Assembly: GCF_000423665.1 (NCBI RefSeq)
Contig: NZ_KE384069.1
Span: forward strand, 485,588 to 549,587
Origin: Solirubrobacter soli DSM 22325
GTDB taxonomy: Bacteria > Actinomycetota > Thermoleophilia > Solirubrobacterales > Solirubrobacteraceae
Length of the DNA: 64,000 nt
Direction of reading: 5' to 3'
In this document: piece after piece, positions 55,022 to 62,805 of the stretch
How positions within the stretch are numbered: the first letter of the stretch is position 1
Layout of the letters: every line of letters starts with the position of its first letter
The notes under the pieces: model-generated
Databases searched by the model: none
Told to the model about the DNA's origin: nothing
What the model saw: the letters and a program-made list of their open reading frames with translations, nothing else
Translations under genes and position numbers: made by a program

Positions 55022-56860
55022 ATGTCCTGCTTCCCAGCCAGACGGGCGGCCGCCGCATGCGCGGCCCTCCTCGGCGGCCTCGCGTTCGCCACAGCCACCG
55101 CCCGCGCCGACACTCCGTGTCCGGACGGCGCGCGCTGCGGCAAGCTGACCGTGCCACTCGACCGTGCCAACCCATCCGCGGGCACCGTCGACATCGCCTA
55201 CGCGCTCGTGCCGCGGACCGACACGAGCCGTCCGGCGCTCGGCACGATCGTCCCGAACCCCGGCGGGCCCGGCAGCGGCGCGCTCGCCGAGGCCGGCGCA
55301 TACGAGCAGCTGCTCGCACCGCTGCGCAAGCGCCGCGACCTGCTGCTGATCGACCCGCGGGGAACCGGCGAGTCCGGGGCCCTCGCGTGCCCGTCGCTCG
55401 CCGGCGTGAACCCGCTCACGGCCGGATTGGCGGACGTCGTGACGGCCTGCGGCGCCGACCTCGGGCCTCGTGCCGGCCTCTACGGCGCGGCCGCCACGGC
55501 CGACGACTTCGATGCCGTTCGGGCCGCGCTCGGCATCGACAAGCTCGACCTCTGGGGCGAGTCCTACGGCACCTTCCTGATGCCCGTCTACGCCGCCCGC
55601 CACCCCGAGCACGTCCGCTCGATCGTCCTCAGCGGGGCCTACCCGATCGCCTTCGACCCGTGGGGGCGCGATCTGGCCCGGGGCGCGCAGCAGGCCATCG
55701 ACACCGTCTGCACCCGCACGCGTTCCTGCGATGGCCGGCGCGTGATCGCCGACATCGGCCGGCTCGCTCGGCGCCTGCGACGCCACCCGGTGCGGTTCAC
55801 CGCTCCGACCTCCGGCGGGCCCGTCCGCCTCAGCCTCGGAGAGGCCGAATTGGCGATGGTCACGTACGCCCGGCTCGGCCCGGCGGTCTACGGCCTGCTG
55901 CCCGCCGCCGTCAGCGCCGCGCTGGACCACGACTACGCGCCGCTGAAGCGCCTGGCGGCGATGGCACGCCTGTTCCAAGGCGCGATCGTCACGCTGGACC
56001 CCGCGACCGTCAGCTTCGGCGAGCTCGCCGCGACCACGTGCCACGACTACCCGATGCCGTTCGACCTCGCCGATCCGCCCGCGAAGCGCCGCGCCGACTA
56101 CGACCGTGCGCTCGCGGCGATCGACCCGGGCGCGTTCGGGCCGTTCTCCGCTTCCGCGTGGTCGCAGTCCGGGATCTGGGCGGGGGACGCGTGCCTGGGC
56201 TGGCCGGCGGACGCCACAGCGGGGTCACCGCTGCAGGGGCTGTCCTTCCCGGACGTCCCGGTCCTCGTGCAGTCCGGCGACCTCGACACGAACACGCCGA
56301 TCGAGCAGGGTCGTGGGGCCGCGGCGCAGTTCGCGCACGCGACGTTCGCCGTCATCGCCAACGCCGGCCACACGCCTGACAAGACGCCCTGCGGGGCGGC
56401 GATGGCGGTCGACTTCGTCGAGCATCTGCGGACCGATCCGGATCGCTGCCGTCGCGCCGGCCGCCCGCCGGTCGTGAGTTCTCGCCCGGCGAGTCGCGCG
56501 GCGGAGCTGCCCGCGGCCGGCCGGGGCCCGGAGGGCCGAGCGGTCGCCGTGGCGCTCGCCACGATCGCCGACGCCCGCTCGATGGCCGAAGCGCTGCCGC
56601 TCTTCGGGACCGTCGGCGCACTGCGCGGCGGGGCCTACGTGCTCGCCGGCGACGCGGTCCGGTTCGACGCCGCGCGCGTCGTGACCGACGCCGTCGCCGA
56701 CGGCACCTATGACGTTCGCTCCGGCCGCGCGCGGCTGCGGTTGCGCGGGCGCGGGGTGCCGTCCGCCCGGCTGACGATCTCCTCGACGCGCATCACCGGG
56801 ACGGTGGCCGGCCGGCGCGTGACCCTTCGGGTCCCGCGTGCCGGTCGACCAGCCGCGTGA
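55022..56860 (+). CDS. secreted alpha/beta-hydrolase (TAP-like peptidase)
   Basis: A 612-residue secreted hydrolase. The signal is MSCFPARRAAAACAALLGGLAFATATARA. The alpha/beta core has NPGGPGSGAL (oxyanion loop), LLLIDPRGTGESG, the nucleophile elbow GESYG (Ser181), SGDLDTNTP (Asp) and a GHTPDKTPCG His near the end of the core, which together match the SCO7095/tripeptidyl-aminopeptidase type. After about residue 480 an extra beta-rich tail (AVAVALATIADARSMAEALPLF...RITGTVAGRRVTLRVPRAGRPAA) is added. It cleaves peptides or esters outside the cell. The 3' end overlaps the convergent MarR gene by 68 bp. Confidence 0.8.
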   Translation: MSCFPARRAAAACAALLGGLAFATATARADTPCPDGARCGKLTVPLDRANPSAGTVDIAYALVPRTDTSRPALGTIVPNPGGPGSGALAEAGAYEQLLAPLRKRRDLLLIDPRGTGESGALACPSLAGVNPLTAGLADVVTACGADLGPRAGLYGAAATADDFDAVRAALGIDKLDLWGESYGTFLMPVYAARHPEHVRSIVLSGAYPIAFDPWGRDLARGAQQAIDTVCTRTRSCDGRRVIADIGRLARRLRRHPVRFTAPTSGGPVRLSLGEAELAMVTYARLGPAVYGLLPAAVSAALDHDYAPLKRLAAMARLFQGAIVTLDPATVSFGELAATTCHDYPMPFDLADPPAKRRADYDRALAAIDPGAFGPFSASAWSQSGIWAGDACLGWPADATAGSPLQGLSFPDVPVLVQSGDLDTNTPIEQGRGAAAQFAHATFAVIANAGHTPDKTPCGAAMAVDFVEHLRTDPDRCRRAGRPPVVSSRPASRAAELPAAGRGPEGRAVAVALATIADARSMAEALPLFGTVGALRGGAYVLAGDAVRFDAARVVTDAVADGTYDVRSGRARLRLRGRGVPSARLTISSTRITGTVAGRRVTLRVPRAGRPAA

Positions 56861-57269
56861 GCGTCGCGAGGAACGCGCGCTGCTCCGCATCTGGCAGCGG
56901 GGCGAGGAACGCCGACTGCGCGTTCTGCACGTCGCCGTCGGCTCTGGCCAGGACGCGCTTTCCGTGTGCTGTCAGCGCTACGAGGTTGCGGCGCCGGTCG
57001 CGCTCGTCGCGCACCCGCGTCGTCAAGCCGTCCGCGTCCAATTCGGCCAGCAGGCCGTGGAGGTCGCTGCGGTCGAGCCAGAGCCGGCGGCCGAGGTCGG
57101 CCTGCGTCGCCTCACCGTCCTCGGCGAGGGCGATGAGCACGCGGTAGTGGTGGCGCTTGAGGCCGTGGCCGGCGAGCGCGTCGGCGACGAGCCTGTCGGC
57201 GGCGTGCGACGCCTGGCCCAGCAGCCAGCTCGGCAGCGTGCGCAGTCGTTCCGGCGCGCGGTGGTCCAC
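56793..57269 (-). CDS. MarR-family transcriptional regulator 2
   Basis: A 158-residue winged-helix regulator: LPSWLLGQASHAADRLVADALAGHGLKRHHYRVLIALAEDGEATQADLGRRLWLDRSDLHGLLAELDADGLTTRVRDERDRRRNLVALTAHGKRVL shows the MarR fold with the DERDRR wing (read over the helices). GTG 57269 is preferred over ATG 57308, because TACGCT (57277-57282) lies 7 nt before it and the longer form would translate an operator. It is divergent from the NTF2-like gene at 57360 across three CGTTGG-N5-CCAACG repeats, its likely binding sites. Confidence 0.83.
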   Translation of the reverse strand: MDHRAPERLRTLPSWLLGQASHAADRLVADALAGHGLKRHHYRVLIALAEDGEATQADLGRRLWLDRSDLHGLLAELDADGLTTRVRDERDRRRNLVALTAHGKRVLARADGDVQNAQSAFLAPLPDAEQRAFLATLTRLVDRHAGPEGSRAGRPPSR

Positions 57270-57284
57270 GCGGTCAAGCGTAGC

Positions 57285-57344
57285 CGTTGGACATCCCAAC
57301 GTTCTCATGATACGTTGGTCACACCAACGTTGGATACACCAACG
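57285..57344. promoter_or_regulatory. three copies of CGTTGG-N5-CCAACG (MarR operator)
   Basis: Perfect 17-bp inverted repeats at 57285-57301, 57313-57329 and 57328-57344, the last two sharing two bases. The middle one extends to 8-bp arms (ACGTTGGT-CAC-ACCAACGT, 57312-57330). Centres are 28 and 15 bp apart. They fill the space between the MarR promoter and the ribosome site of the divergent gene. Confidence 0.75.
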
Positions 57345-57359
57345 AATAAGGAGAACGCC

Positions 57360-57746
57360 ATGACGCTCGCAGCCCTGTACGACCGCAACGAGATCACCGA
57401 TGTGCTCGCCGGCCTCGGCCGCTGGCTCGACGACAAGCGCTGGGACCATGCCGACGAGGTGCTGACCGCCGACGTCCGCGCCACCACGCCGGGAGGGACC
57501 GCGGAAGGGCGCGAGGCGGTCGTCGCGCAGGCCCGTCGCAACCACGACGAGGTGACCCAGCATCTGTTCAGCAACGTCGTCGTCGACCTCGACGGCGACC
57601 GCGCGGACGTCAGCGCCGAGTCGCTGATCGCGCTCGGGCCGGAACGCCGGGTCGGGTCCCGCTACGCGCTCGCCTTCGTGCGGACGGCGGCGGGGTGGCG
57701 CATCGACGCCCTCACGGTGACGCCGGTGTGGTCCACGCCCGCCTGA
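57360..57746 (+). CDS. SnoaL-like (NTF2-fold) protein
   Basis: A 128-residue protein of the SnoaL-like domain family: AALYDRNEITDVLAGLGRWLDDKRWDHADEVLTADVRATTPGGTAEGREAVVAQARRNHDEVTQHLFSNVVVDLDGDRADVSAESL (helix-helix-strand pattern) and a final HID-like strand WRIDALTVTPVW. Such proteins include small cyclases, dehydratases and stress proteins. A Shine-Dalgarno AAGGAG lies 8 nt upstream of ATG 57360. It is divergent from MarR 2 and is very probably its regulated target. Confidence 0.75.
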   Translation: MTLAALYDRNEITDVLAGLGRWLDDKRWDHADEVLTADVRATTPGGTAEGREAVVAQARRNHDEVTQHLFSNVVVDLDGDRADVSAESLIALGPERRVGSRYALAFVRTAAGWRIDALTVTPVWSTPA

Positions 57747-57752
57747 GCCCCG

Positions 57753-59273
57753 TCAGAGGGTGATCCGCAGGCGCCGCACCTTCGCTCCCTCGCGAAGCGT
57801 CAGCGTGTAGGCGCCGCGGACGAGCGCACGCCGCGGCGTGAGCACGAGTTGCTTGCGCGTGGTGATCGAGCCGGTCGCGTACAGCACGCTGCCGTGGGTG
57901 AGGCGGGCGGTGCCCGTCGCGACGTACCTCAAGGTGCCGGTGACGGTCTTGGTCGTGCACTTCTGGCGGTTCTTCGCGCCCTTGACCGCCTTGCACGTCA
58001 CGACCTGCACCGCGCCCGGGGCGCCCTGGGCGCCGGTCGCCCCCGTCGCTCCGGTCGCGCCGGTCGCCCCCGTCGGACCGGCGGGACCTGGCGGGCCCTG
58101 CACGCTCTGCGGCAGCGAGCCGCCCGTGCCGCTCAACGTCACCGGAGTCGTCGCGGCGTTCGCGTGCACCTGCAGCGTCGCCCGGCTCGGGCCGCCCGCG
58201 ACGGGGAGGAACCGCACGCCGAACTCGCAGCTCGCGGCCGGGGCGACGGGCGCCTGGCAGCGGTCGCTGACGAGATAGTCCGCGCGGCCGTCGCCCGCCA
58301 GCGAGCTGCCGTCGACGAGCAGCGGCGCCGTGCCGGTGTTGGTGATCTTCAGCACCTGCTCGGCGCTGCCCTGCCCCAGCGTCTGGACGCCGGCGAAGTC
58401 GATCGCCTGCGTGCTCAGCGCGACCGTCGGGACCGCGTAGGTGAGCGCGACGCTCGCCGCGGCGGCGGTGGGCGTCGCGACGAGCGCGCCCTGGGCGACG
58501 AAGCTCGAGCCGCCACCGCCGCCGGCGCCGCTGCTGCCGGCGCAGGAGCCGCCGCCACCGCCGCCGCCGAAGGAGCCGCCGCCACCGCCGCCGCCCCCGT
58601 TGCCATTCGTGGGGCCCTGCCCTGTGCCGCCGTTGCCGCCGATGCCGGCTGAGCCGCCCGTGCCGGCCGTCGATCCGGCGCAGCCGCCGTTCGGTGCGCC
58701 GCCGGTTCCGCCGGCGGTGGCCGTGCCGGCGCCGCCGCCGACGGCGGCGACCGTCTGGCCGGGCGCGCCGGCGTCGCCCCCGTTGGAGCTGAGCAGCCCG
58801 CCCGCTCCGCCGCCGCCACCGGCGACGACCAGCAGCCCCGGGAAGCCGGGTGACAGCGTGGGTCGCCCGACGGTCGAGGCCCCGCCTCCGCCGGCCCCGG
58901 GCGCGGCGCCGACGGCCATCACGCCGGTGCCTCCGGCTCCGCCGCCGCCGATGCCTCCGGCGCCGCCGCTGGGCTGGCCGCACGATCCCGGCCCGCCGAC
59001 GCCTCCGACGCCGATCAGGAGATGCTCGCCCGGCACGACCGTGATCGTCGAGCTGACCGATGCGCCGCGACCGCCGACGCCGGTGCAGCTGAAGAGGTCG
59101 CTGCCGCCCTTGGCGCCGATCGCTGTCACATCGATGCTCGTGACGCCGGCGGGCACGGCGAACGAGGTGACGCCGGGTGTCGTGAAGCTCACGGTGGTCG
59201 TCGCCGCGGACGCGACGCCGGGAGACGCGAGGGCGACCGCGACCGACAGGGGGAGTGACCAGGATCGAACCAT
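57753..59273 (-). CDS. secreted glycine-rich protein with collagen-like segment
   Basis: A 506-residue secreted protein. Signal peptide to about residue 23 (GVASA-ATT). Residues 24-285 are a Gly-rich sheet domain (GGVGGPGSCGQPSGG, GNGGGGGGGGSFGGGGGG) with Cys pairs. About 290-390 is an ASH/choice-of-anchor-D Ig-like domain (IDFAGVQTLGQGSAEQVLKITNTGTAPLLVDG). Then comes a short collagen-like run of Gly-x-y triplets (GPPGPAGPTGATGATGA). The last 90 residues are a basic beta-rich tail ending LRITL. The layout suggests a surface or matrix protein. It appears leaderless: TAGGGT lies 7 nt before ATG 59273. Confidence 0.7.
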   Translation of the reverse strand: MVRSWSLPLSVAVALASPGVASAATTTVSFTTPGVTSFAVPAGVTSIDVTAIGAKGGSDLFSCTGVGGRGASVSSTITVVPGEHLLIGVGGVGGPGSCGQPSGGAGGIGGGGAGGTGVMAVGAAPGAGGGGASTVGRPTLSPGFPGLLVVAGGGGGAGGLLSSNGGDAGAPGQTVAAVGGGAGTATAGGTGGAPNGGCAGSTAGTGGSAGIGGNGGTGQGPTNGNGGGGGGGGSFGGGGGGGSCAGSSGAGGGGGSSFVAQGALVATPTAAAASVALTYAVPTVALSTQAIDFAGVQTLGQGSAEQVLKITNTGTAPLLVDGSSLAGDGRADYLVSDRCQAPVAPAASCEFGVRFLPVAGGPSRATLQVHANAATTPVTLSGTGGSLPQSVQGPPGPAGPTGATGATGATGATGAQGAPGAVQVVTCKAVKGAKNRQKCTTKTVTGTLRYVATGTARLTHGSVLYATGSITTRKQLVLTPRRALVRGAYTLTLREGAKVRRLRITL

Positions 59274-59321
59274 GCGGGCGACCCTATCCAGGGCCGCCCG
59301 TGGTTACTGCTGGACGTCCGT

Positions 59322-60812
59322 TCAGTGGTCGGCGGCCGCCGCGGCCCCCGCGCGCAAGCCGAACGTGAGGATCGGGCCGAGCGTCCCGCCGGCGCCGGGA
59401 TACGCGAATCCGAACAGCGAGGCGGCGACATTGCCCGCGGCGTACAGCCCGGGGATCGGCCCGGTGCCGTCGGCCGCGTGCACCCGCCCGTCGGCGTCGG
59501 TCCTCGGCCCGCCCTTGGTCGACAAGGCGCCCGGCAGCAGCTCGAGGGCGAAGTAGGGGCCGCCGTTCAACGGGCCGAGCTCGCCGATGAAGCGGTCATA
59601 GGGAAACGAGCCGCGGCCGAAGTCCGGGTCCTCGCCGCGCTCGGCGCCGTCATTGAAGCGGGCGATCGTGGCCTCGAGCGCGTCGGCGGGCACGCCGATC
59701 TCCGCCGCCAGCTCGGCGGGCGTCTCGCCGCGCGCGAGCCACGACGGGTCGGGATCGCGGCGGCCGAGCGGGCCGAGCCGGTAGCGCGAGCGGTACGCGC
59801 CGTCGAAGACCAGCCACGCGGGGATGTGCGGGAACGAGAACGTCGTCGCCTCGAAGTTGAGCATCGTGCGCCCGAAGTCGCTGTAGTTCTGGGCCTCGTC
59901 GATGAAGCGCCTGCCGGTCCCGTCGACGATCAGCGAGCCGGGGCGTGCGCGCTCGGTGAGGATCAGGCGCGCCATCGGCGTCCCGTCGATCGTCTCGCCC
60001 GGGAGCATGTACGCGGGGCACCACCAGGCCTCGCTCATGTTCCCCAAGGCCGCGCCCGCGGCCATCGCCATCCGCAGCCCGTCACCCTCGGCGGTCGGCG
60101 CGCCCACCGGCGCGAGCAGCGGTCCACGCAGGAAGGCCTTCGAGAGCTCGGGGTCGCGCTCGAAGCCGCCGGTGGCGAGGATGACGGCGTCGGCGTCGGG
60201 CCGCGTCCTGACCCGCACGCCGGTCCGGATCGTCACGCCGGCCTCCAGGCAGGCCTCGAGCAGGCCGGCGAGCAGCCCGCGGCCCATCGTCACGATGCCC
60301 TGCTCGATGCGGGCGCGCAGGGCGTCGCGGTCGATGTCACCCCCGGCGAGCTCGGCGTAGGTGATCGGCGCGGACACGTTGGGCGCGTCGCGCAGCAGGT
60401 CGGCGACCCGGGGCGTGGGGAGGAGCGGCTGCGGCTCCAGCGTGCGCCCGCCCTCCTCGCGCCCGCCCTCGAGGTGGGCGTGGTAGTCGGCGTACGGGAT
60501 CGGCTGCCATTCGATCGGCGTGTGCTCGGAGAGGAAGTCGACCGCGACCCGCGCCTGCTGCACGAACACCTCGAGCAGCGCGTCGTTGGCATCGCCGAGC
60601 GAGATCGCCCGCAGGTACTTCAGTGCGAGCTCGGGCGTGTCGTCCTCGAGGAAGCGGTTGGCGGGGAACCAGCCGTTGCCACCGGACAGCGCGGTCGTGC
60701 CGCCGAGCTTCTCCGCGCGCTCGTACACCGTCACCTCGGCACCACCCAGGCGGGCGGCCAGCGCGGCGCTGAGACCCGCGGCGCCTGATCCGACCACTGC
60801 AACCGTTCGCAT
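59322..60812 (-). CDS. FAD-dependent dehydrogenase, 3-ketosteroid-delta1-dehydrogenase-like
   Basis: A 496-residue flavoprotein of the fumarate-reductase/KstD fold: VAVVGSGAAGLSAALAARLGGAEVTVYERAEKLGGTTALSGG (FAD site), DADAVILATGGFERDPEL, FALELLPGALSTKGGPRTDADGRV and the KstD-like end LYAAGNVAASLFGFAYPGAGGTLGPILTFGLRAG. KstD enzymes introduce a ring double bond into 3-ketosteroids or related cyclic ketones. The family match is good, but the substrate is not certain. It is divergent from a synthetase across operator site J, and TAGGTT (60819-60824) lies 6 nt before its ATG, so it belongs to the regulon. Confidence 0.75.
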   Translation of the reverse strand: MRTVAVVGSGAAGLSAALAARLGGAEVTVYERAEKLGGTTALSGGNGWFPANRFLEDDTPELALKYLRAISLGDANDALLEVFVQQARVAVDFLSEHTPIEWQPIPYADYHAHLEGGREEGGRTLEPQPLLPTPRVADLLRDAPNVSAPITYAELAGGDIDRDALRARIEQGIVTMGRGLLAGLLEACLEAGVTIRTGVRVRTRPDADAVILATGGFERDPELSKAFLRGPLLAPVGAPTAEGDGLRMAMAAGAALGNMSEAWWCPAYMLPGETIDGTPMARLILTERARPGSLIVDGTGRRFIDEAQNYSDFGRTMLNFEATTFSFPHIPAWLVFDGAYRSRYRLGPLGRRDPDPSWLARGETPAELAAEIGVPADALEATIARFNDGAERGEDPDFGRGSFPYDRFIGELGPLNGGPYFALELLPGALSTKGGPRTDADGRVHAADGTGPIPGLYAAGNVAASLFGFAYPGAGGTLGPILTFGLRAGAAAAADH

Positions 60813-60821
60813 GCCGAAAAC

Positions 60822-60839
60822 CTAACGTACGTTTGGTTG
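60822..60839. promoter_or_regulatory. operator-like palindrome, site J
   Basis: CTAACGTACGTTTGGTTG matches 12 of 16 consensus positions. It lies between the KstD-like gene (ATG 60812, with TAGGTT 6 nt upstream overlapping the left arm) and the synthetase gene at 60873. It extends the operator family to the far right of the window, 21 kb from its nearest neighbour at 39060-39095. Confidence 0.6.
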
Positions 60840-60872
60840 AAAGACAAGCCGCGATCTGGTTCACTGCGCGCC

Positions 60873-62459
60873 ATGGGGAGACTGCCGCTCAGCGCGTGCT
60901 GGACGCTGCCCGACCATGTCGACCAGGCCGCGGAACGCTGGCCGGACCTCGAAGCGCTCGTGTACGGCGACGACCGCGCGACGTTCGCGGGCTTCGCCGA
61001 GCGGACGCTGACGTTCGCCGCCGCGTTGCAGGCGCGCGGCATCGTCCACGGCGACCGTGTCGGCGTCCTGATGGGGAACCTCCTCGACACGCTGGTGGCG
61101 ATCTACGGCACGTCGCGCCTCGGCGCGATCCCCGTGCCGATCAACAACCGCTTCCGCGCGACGGAGCTCGAGCACGTCTTCGGCCACTCGGGCATGAAGC
61201 TCCTGATCACCGCCGCGGGCACGCTGCACGCCGAGGCGCGCAAGGCGTCCGACGACCTCCCGGCGGTCGTTCACGGCGAGCCCTCGTGGGACGCGTTCCT
61301 CGTCGGGGCGGGCGACGTGCCGAACGTGCTCGCGCGTCAGCGAAGGGTCGCCGTCGCCGACGTCGCGATGCTGATGTACACGTCGGGCACGACCGCGCAC
61401 CCGAAGGGCTGCCGGTTGACCCACGAAGGGCTCGTGCGCACCGGTCGCGTCTTCGGCGAGGACCGGTTCCCGATGGTCGCCGGCGACCGCCAGTTCAACC
61501 CGCTGCCGCTCTTCCACCTGGCCACGATCCTGCCGTTCAACGGCTGCCTCGCGGTGGGGGCGGCGATGATCGGCATGGAGCACTTCGAGCCGGGTGCGGC
61601 GCTGCGGCTCCTCCGTGAGGAGCGCTGCACGGTCGCGTTCCCGGCGTTCACGCTGATCTGGCAGGCGATGCTCGACCACCCCGACTTCGCCGCTGCCGAC
61701 CTGTCGGGGCTCCGGCTGGTCAATGTCAACGGCGACCCCGAGGTGACGCGGACCTTCGCGCCCCGCACGCCGGACACGGTCCAGATCTCGCCGTACGGCG
61801 CGACCGAGGGCGGCGGCGTGATCGCGCTCAGTCATCCCGGCGACACGCTCCAGGAGCGGATCGGCACCGCCGGGCGCCCGTTCGAGGGCGTCGAAGCGCG
61901 GATCGTCGACCCTGAGACCGGCGCGCCGGTGCCGCCTGGCGTGCAGGGCGAGATCACCTACCGCGGCTGGTCACTGTTCGCGGGCTACCACGAGGACCCG
62001 GCGGCGACCGCGGCCGCGATCGACGCCGACGGCTACTTCCATTCCGGCGACCTCGGCCGGCTGGACGAGCAGGGGCGCCTGAGCTACGACGGCCGCATCA
62101 AGGACATGCTCAAGGTGGGCGGCGAGAACGTCGCCGCGGCGGAGATCGAAGGGCTGCTCTCGCGGCACCCGGCGGTGTTCACCGTGCAGGTCGTGGCCGC
62201 GCCCGACGCCCGCTACCACGAGGTGCCGGCCGCGTTCGTCGAGCTCCGGCCGGGGGCGAGCGCGACCGAGCAGGAGCTGATCGATCACTGCCTCGGGGCG
62301 ATCGCGACCTTCAAGGTGCCGCGCTACGTGCGCTTCGTCTCCGAGTGGCCGATGTCGGGGACGAAGATCCAGAAGTTCGTGTTGCGCGAGTGGATCGCGG
62401 GCGAGTTGCGCGACGCGGGGATCACGCAGGCGGCGAAGGTGCCGTCCGCGCGGGTCTGA
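60873..62459 (+). CDS. acyl-CoA synthetase (AMP-forming)
   Basis: A 528-residue ANL ligase (MGRLPLSACWTLPDHVDQAAERWPDLEAL). Motifs: LMYTSGTTAHPKGCRLTHE, SPYGATEGGGVIALS, GYFHSGDLGRLDEQGR (Ser for the usual Thr), GRIKDMLKVGGENVAAAEIE and MSGTKIQKFVLRE. Core residues are intact. ATG 60873 is chosen because TTG 60837 lies within operator site J. Its end overlaps the convergent thioesterase gene by 38 bp. It may activate the product or precursor of the KstD-like step. Confidence 0.86.
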   Translation: MGRLPLSACWTLPDHVDQAAERWPDLEALVYGDDRATFAGFAERTLTFAAALQARGIVHGDRVGVLMGNLLDTLVAIYGTSRLGAIPVPINNRFRATELEHVFGHSGMKLLITAAGTLHAEARKASDDLPAVVHGEPSWDAFLVGAGDVPNVLARQRRVAVADVAMLMYTSGTTAHPKGCRLTHEGLVRTGRVFGEDRFPMVAGDRQFNPLPLFHLATILPFNGCLAVGAAMIGMEHFEPGAALRLLREERCTVAFPAFTLIWQAMLDHPDFAAADLSGLRLVNVNGDPEVTRTFAPRTPDTVQISPYGATEGGGVIALSHPGDTLQERIGTAGRPFEGVEARIVDPETGAPVPPGVQGEITYRGWSLFAGYHEDPAATAAAIDADGYFHSGDLGRLDEQGRLSYDGRIKDMLKVGGENVAAAEIEGLLSRHPAVFTVQVVAAPDARYHEVPAAFVELRPGASATEQELIDHCLGAIATFKVPRYVRFVSEWPMSGTKIQKFVLREWIAGELRDAGITQAAKVPSARV

Positions 62460-62805
62460 TCACGAAGGAGCCGATCGCGGTCGCCAGCAGGCGGCCCTCG
62501 TGGCGGATCTCGCACGCGGTCGCCGCGGTCCGGCGCGTCCGGCGCTCCAGCCGCGACCGGCAGACGACCTCGCCGGCCGCCGCCGAGTCGATGAAGTTGA
62601 TCGCGACGTTCGTCGTCGCGCACATCTCGTCGGGCTGCAGTTGCGGCAGCAGCACCGAGGTCATGCCGTAGTCGGCGAGCGCGAACACGACCGGCCCGAG
62701 CAGCAGCCCGACGGCGTTGATGTGCTCGGGGCGGATCGTCAACCGCAGGTCGTCGGCCGACTCCCAGCGCAGGCCGAGCAACTGGGCGAACGCGTCGTCG
62801 ATCAT
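62422..62805 (-). CDS. PaaI-like thioesterase (hot-dog fold)
   Basis: A 127-residue hot-dog protein: MIDDAFAQLLGLRWESADDLRLTIRPEHINAVGLLLGPVVFALADYGMTSVLL is the PaaI/thioesterase front (N-x-x-G-x-x-x-G, then the Asp of LADYG), followed by ATTNVAINFIDSAAAGEVVCRSRLERRTRRTAATACEIRHEGRLLATAIGSFVI, strands in the right order. It hydrolyses acyl-CoA, perhaps freeing CoA from dead-end intermediates. The usual HGG reads LGP, a change in the active-site turn. ATG 62805 overlaps the SDR stop by ATGA, the third gene of a leftward operon. Confidence 0.75.
   Translation of the reverse strand: MIDDAFAQLLGLRWESADDLRLTIRPEHINAVGLLLGPVVFALADYGMTSVLLPQLQPDEMCATTNVAINFIDSAAAGEVVCRSRLERRTRRTAATACEIRHEGRLLATAIGSFVIRPARTAPSPPA

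Noticed and set aside
58441..59556. Proline-rich rightward frame of about 370 residues
   Set aside because: It is the exact antisense of the Gly-rich secreted protein (Gly codons read as Pro); it has no signal peptide or ribosome site.
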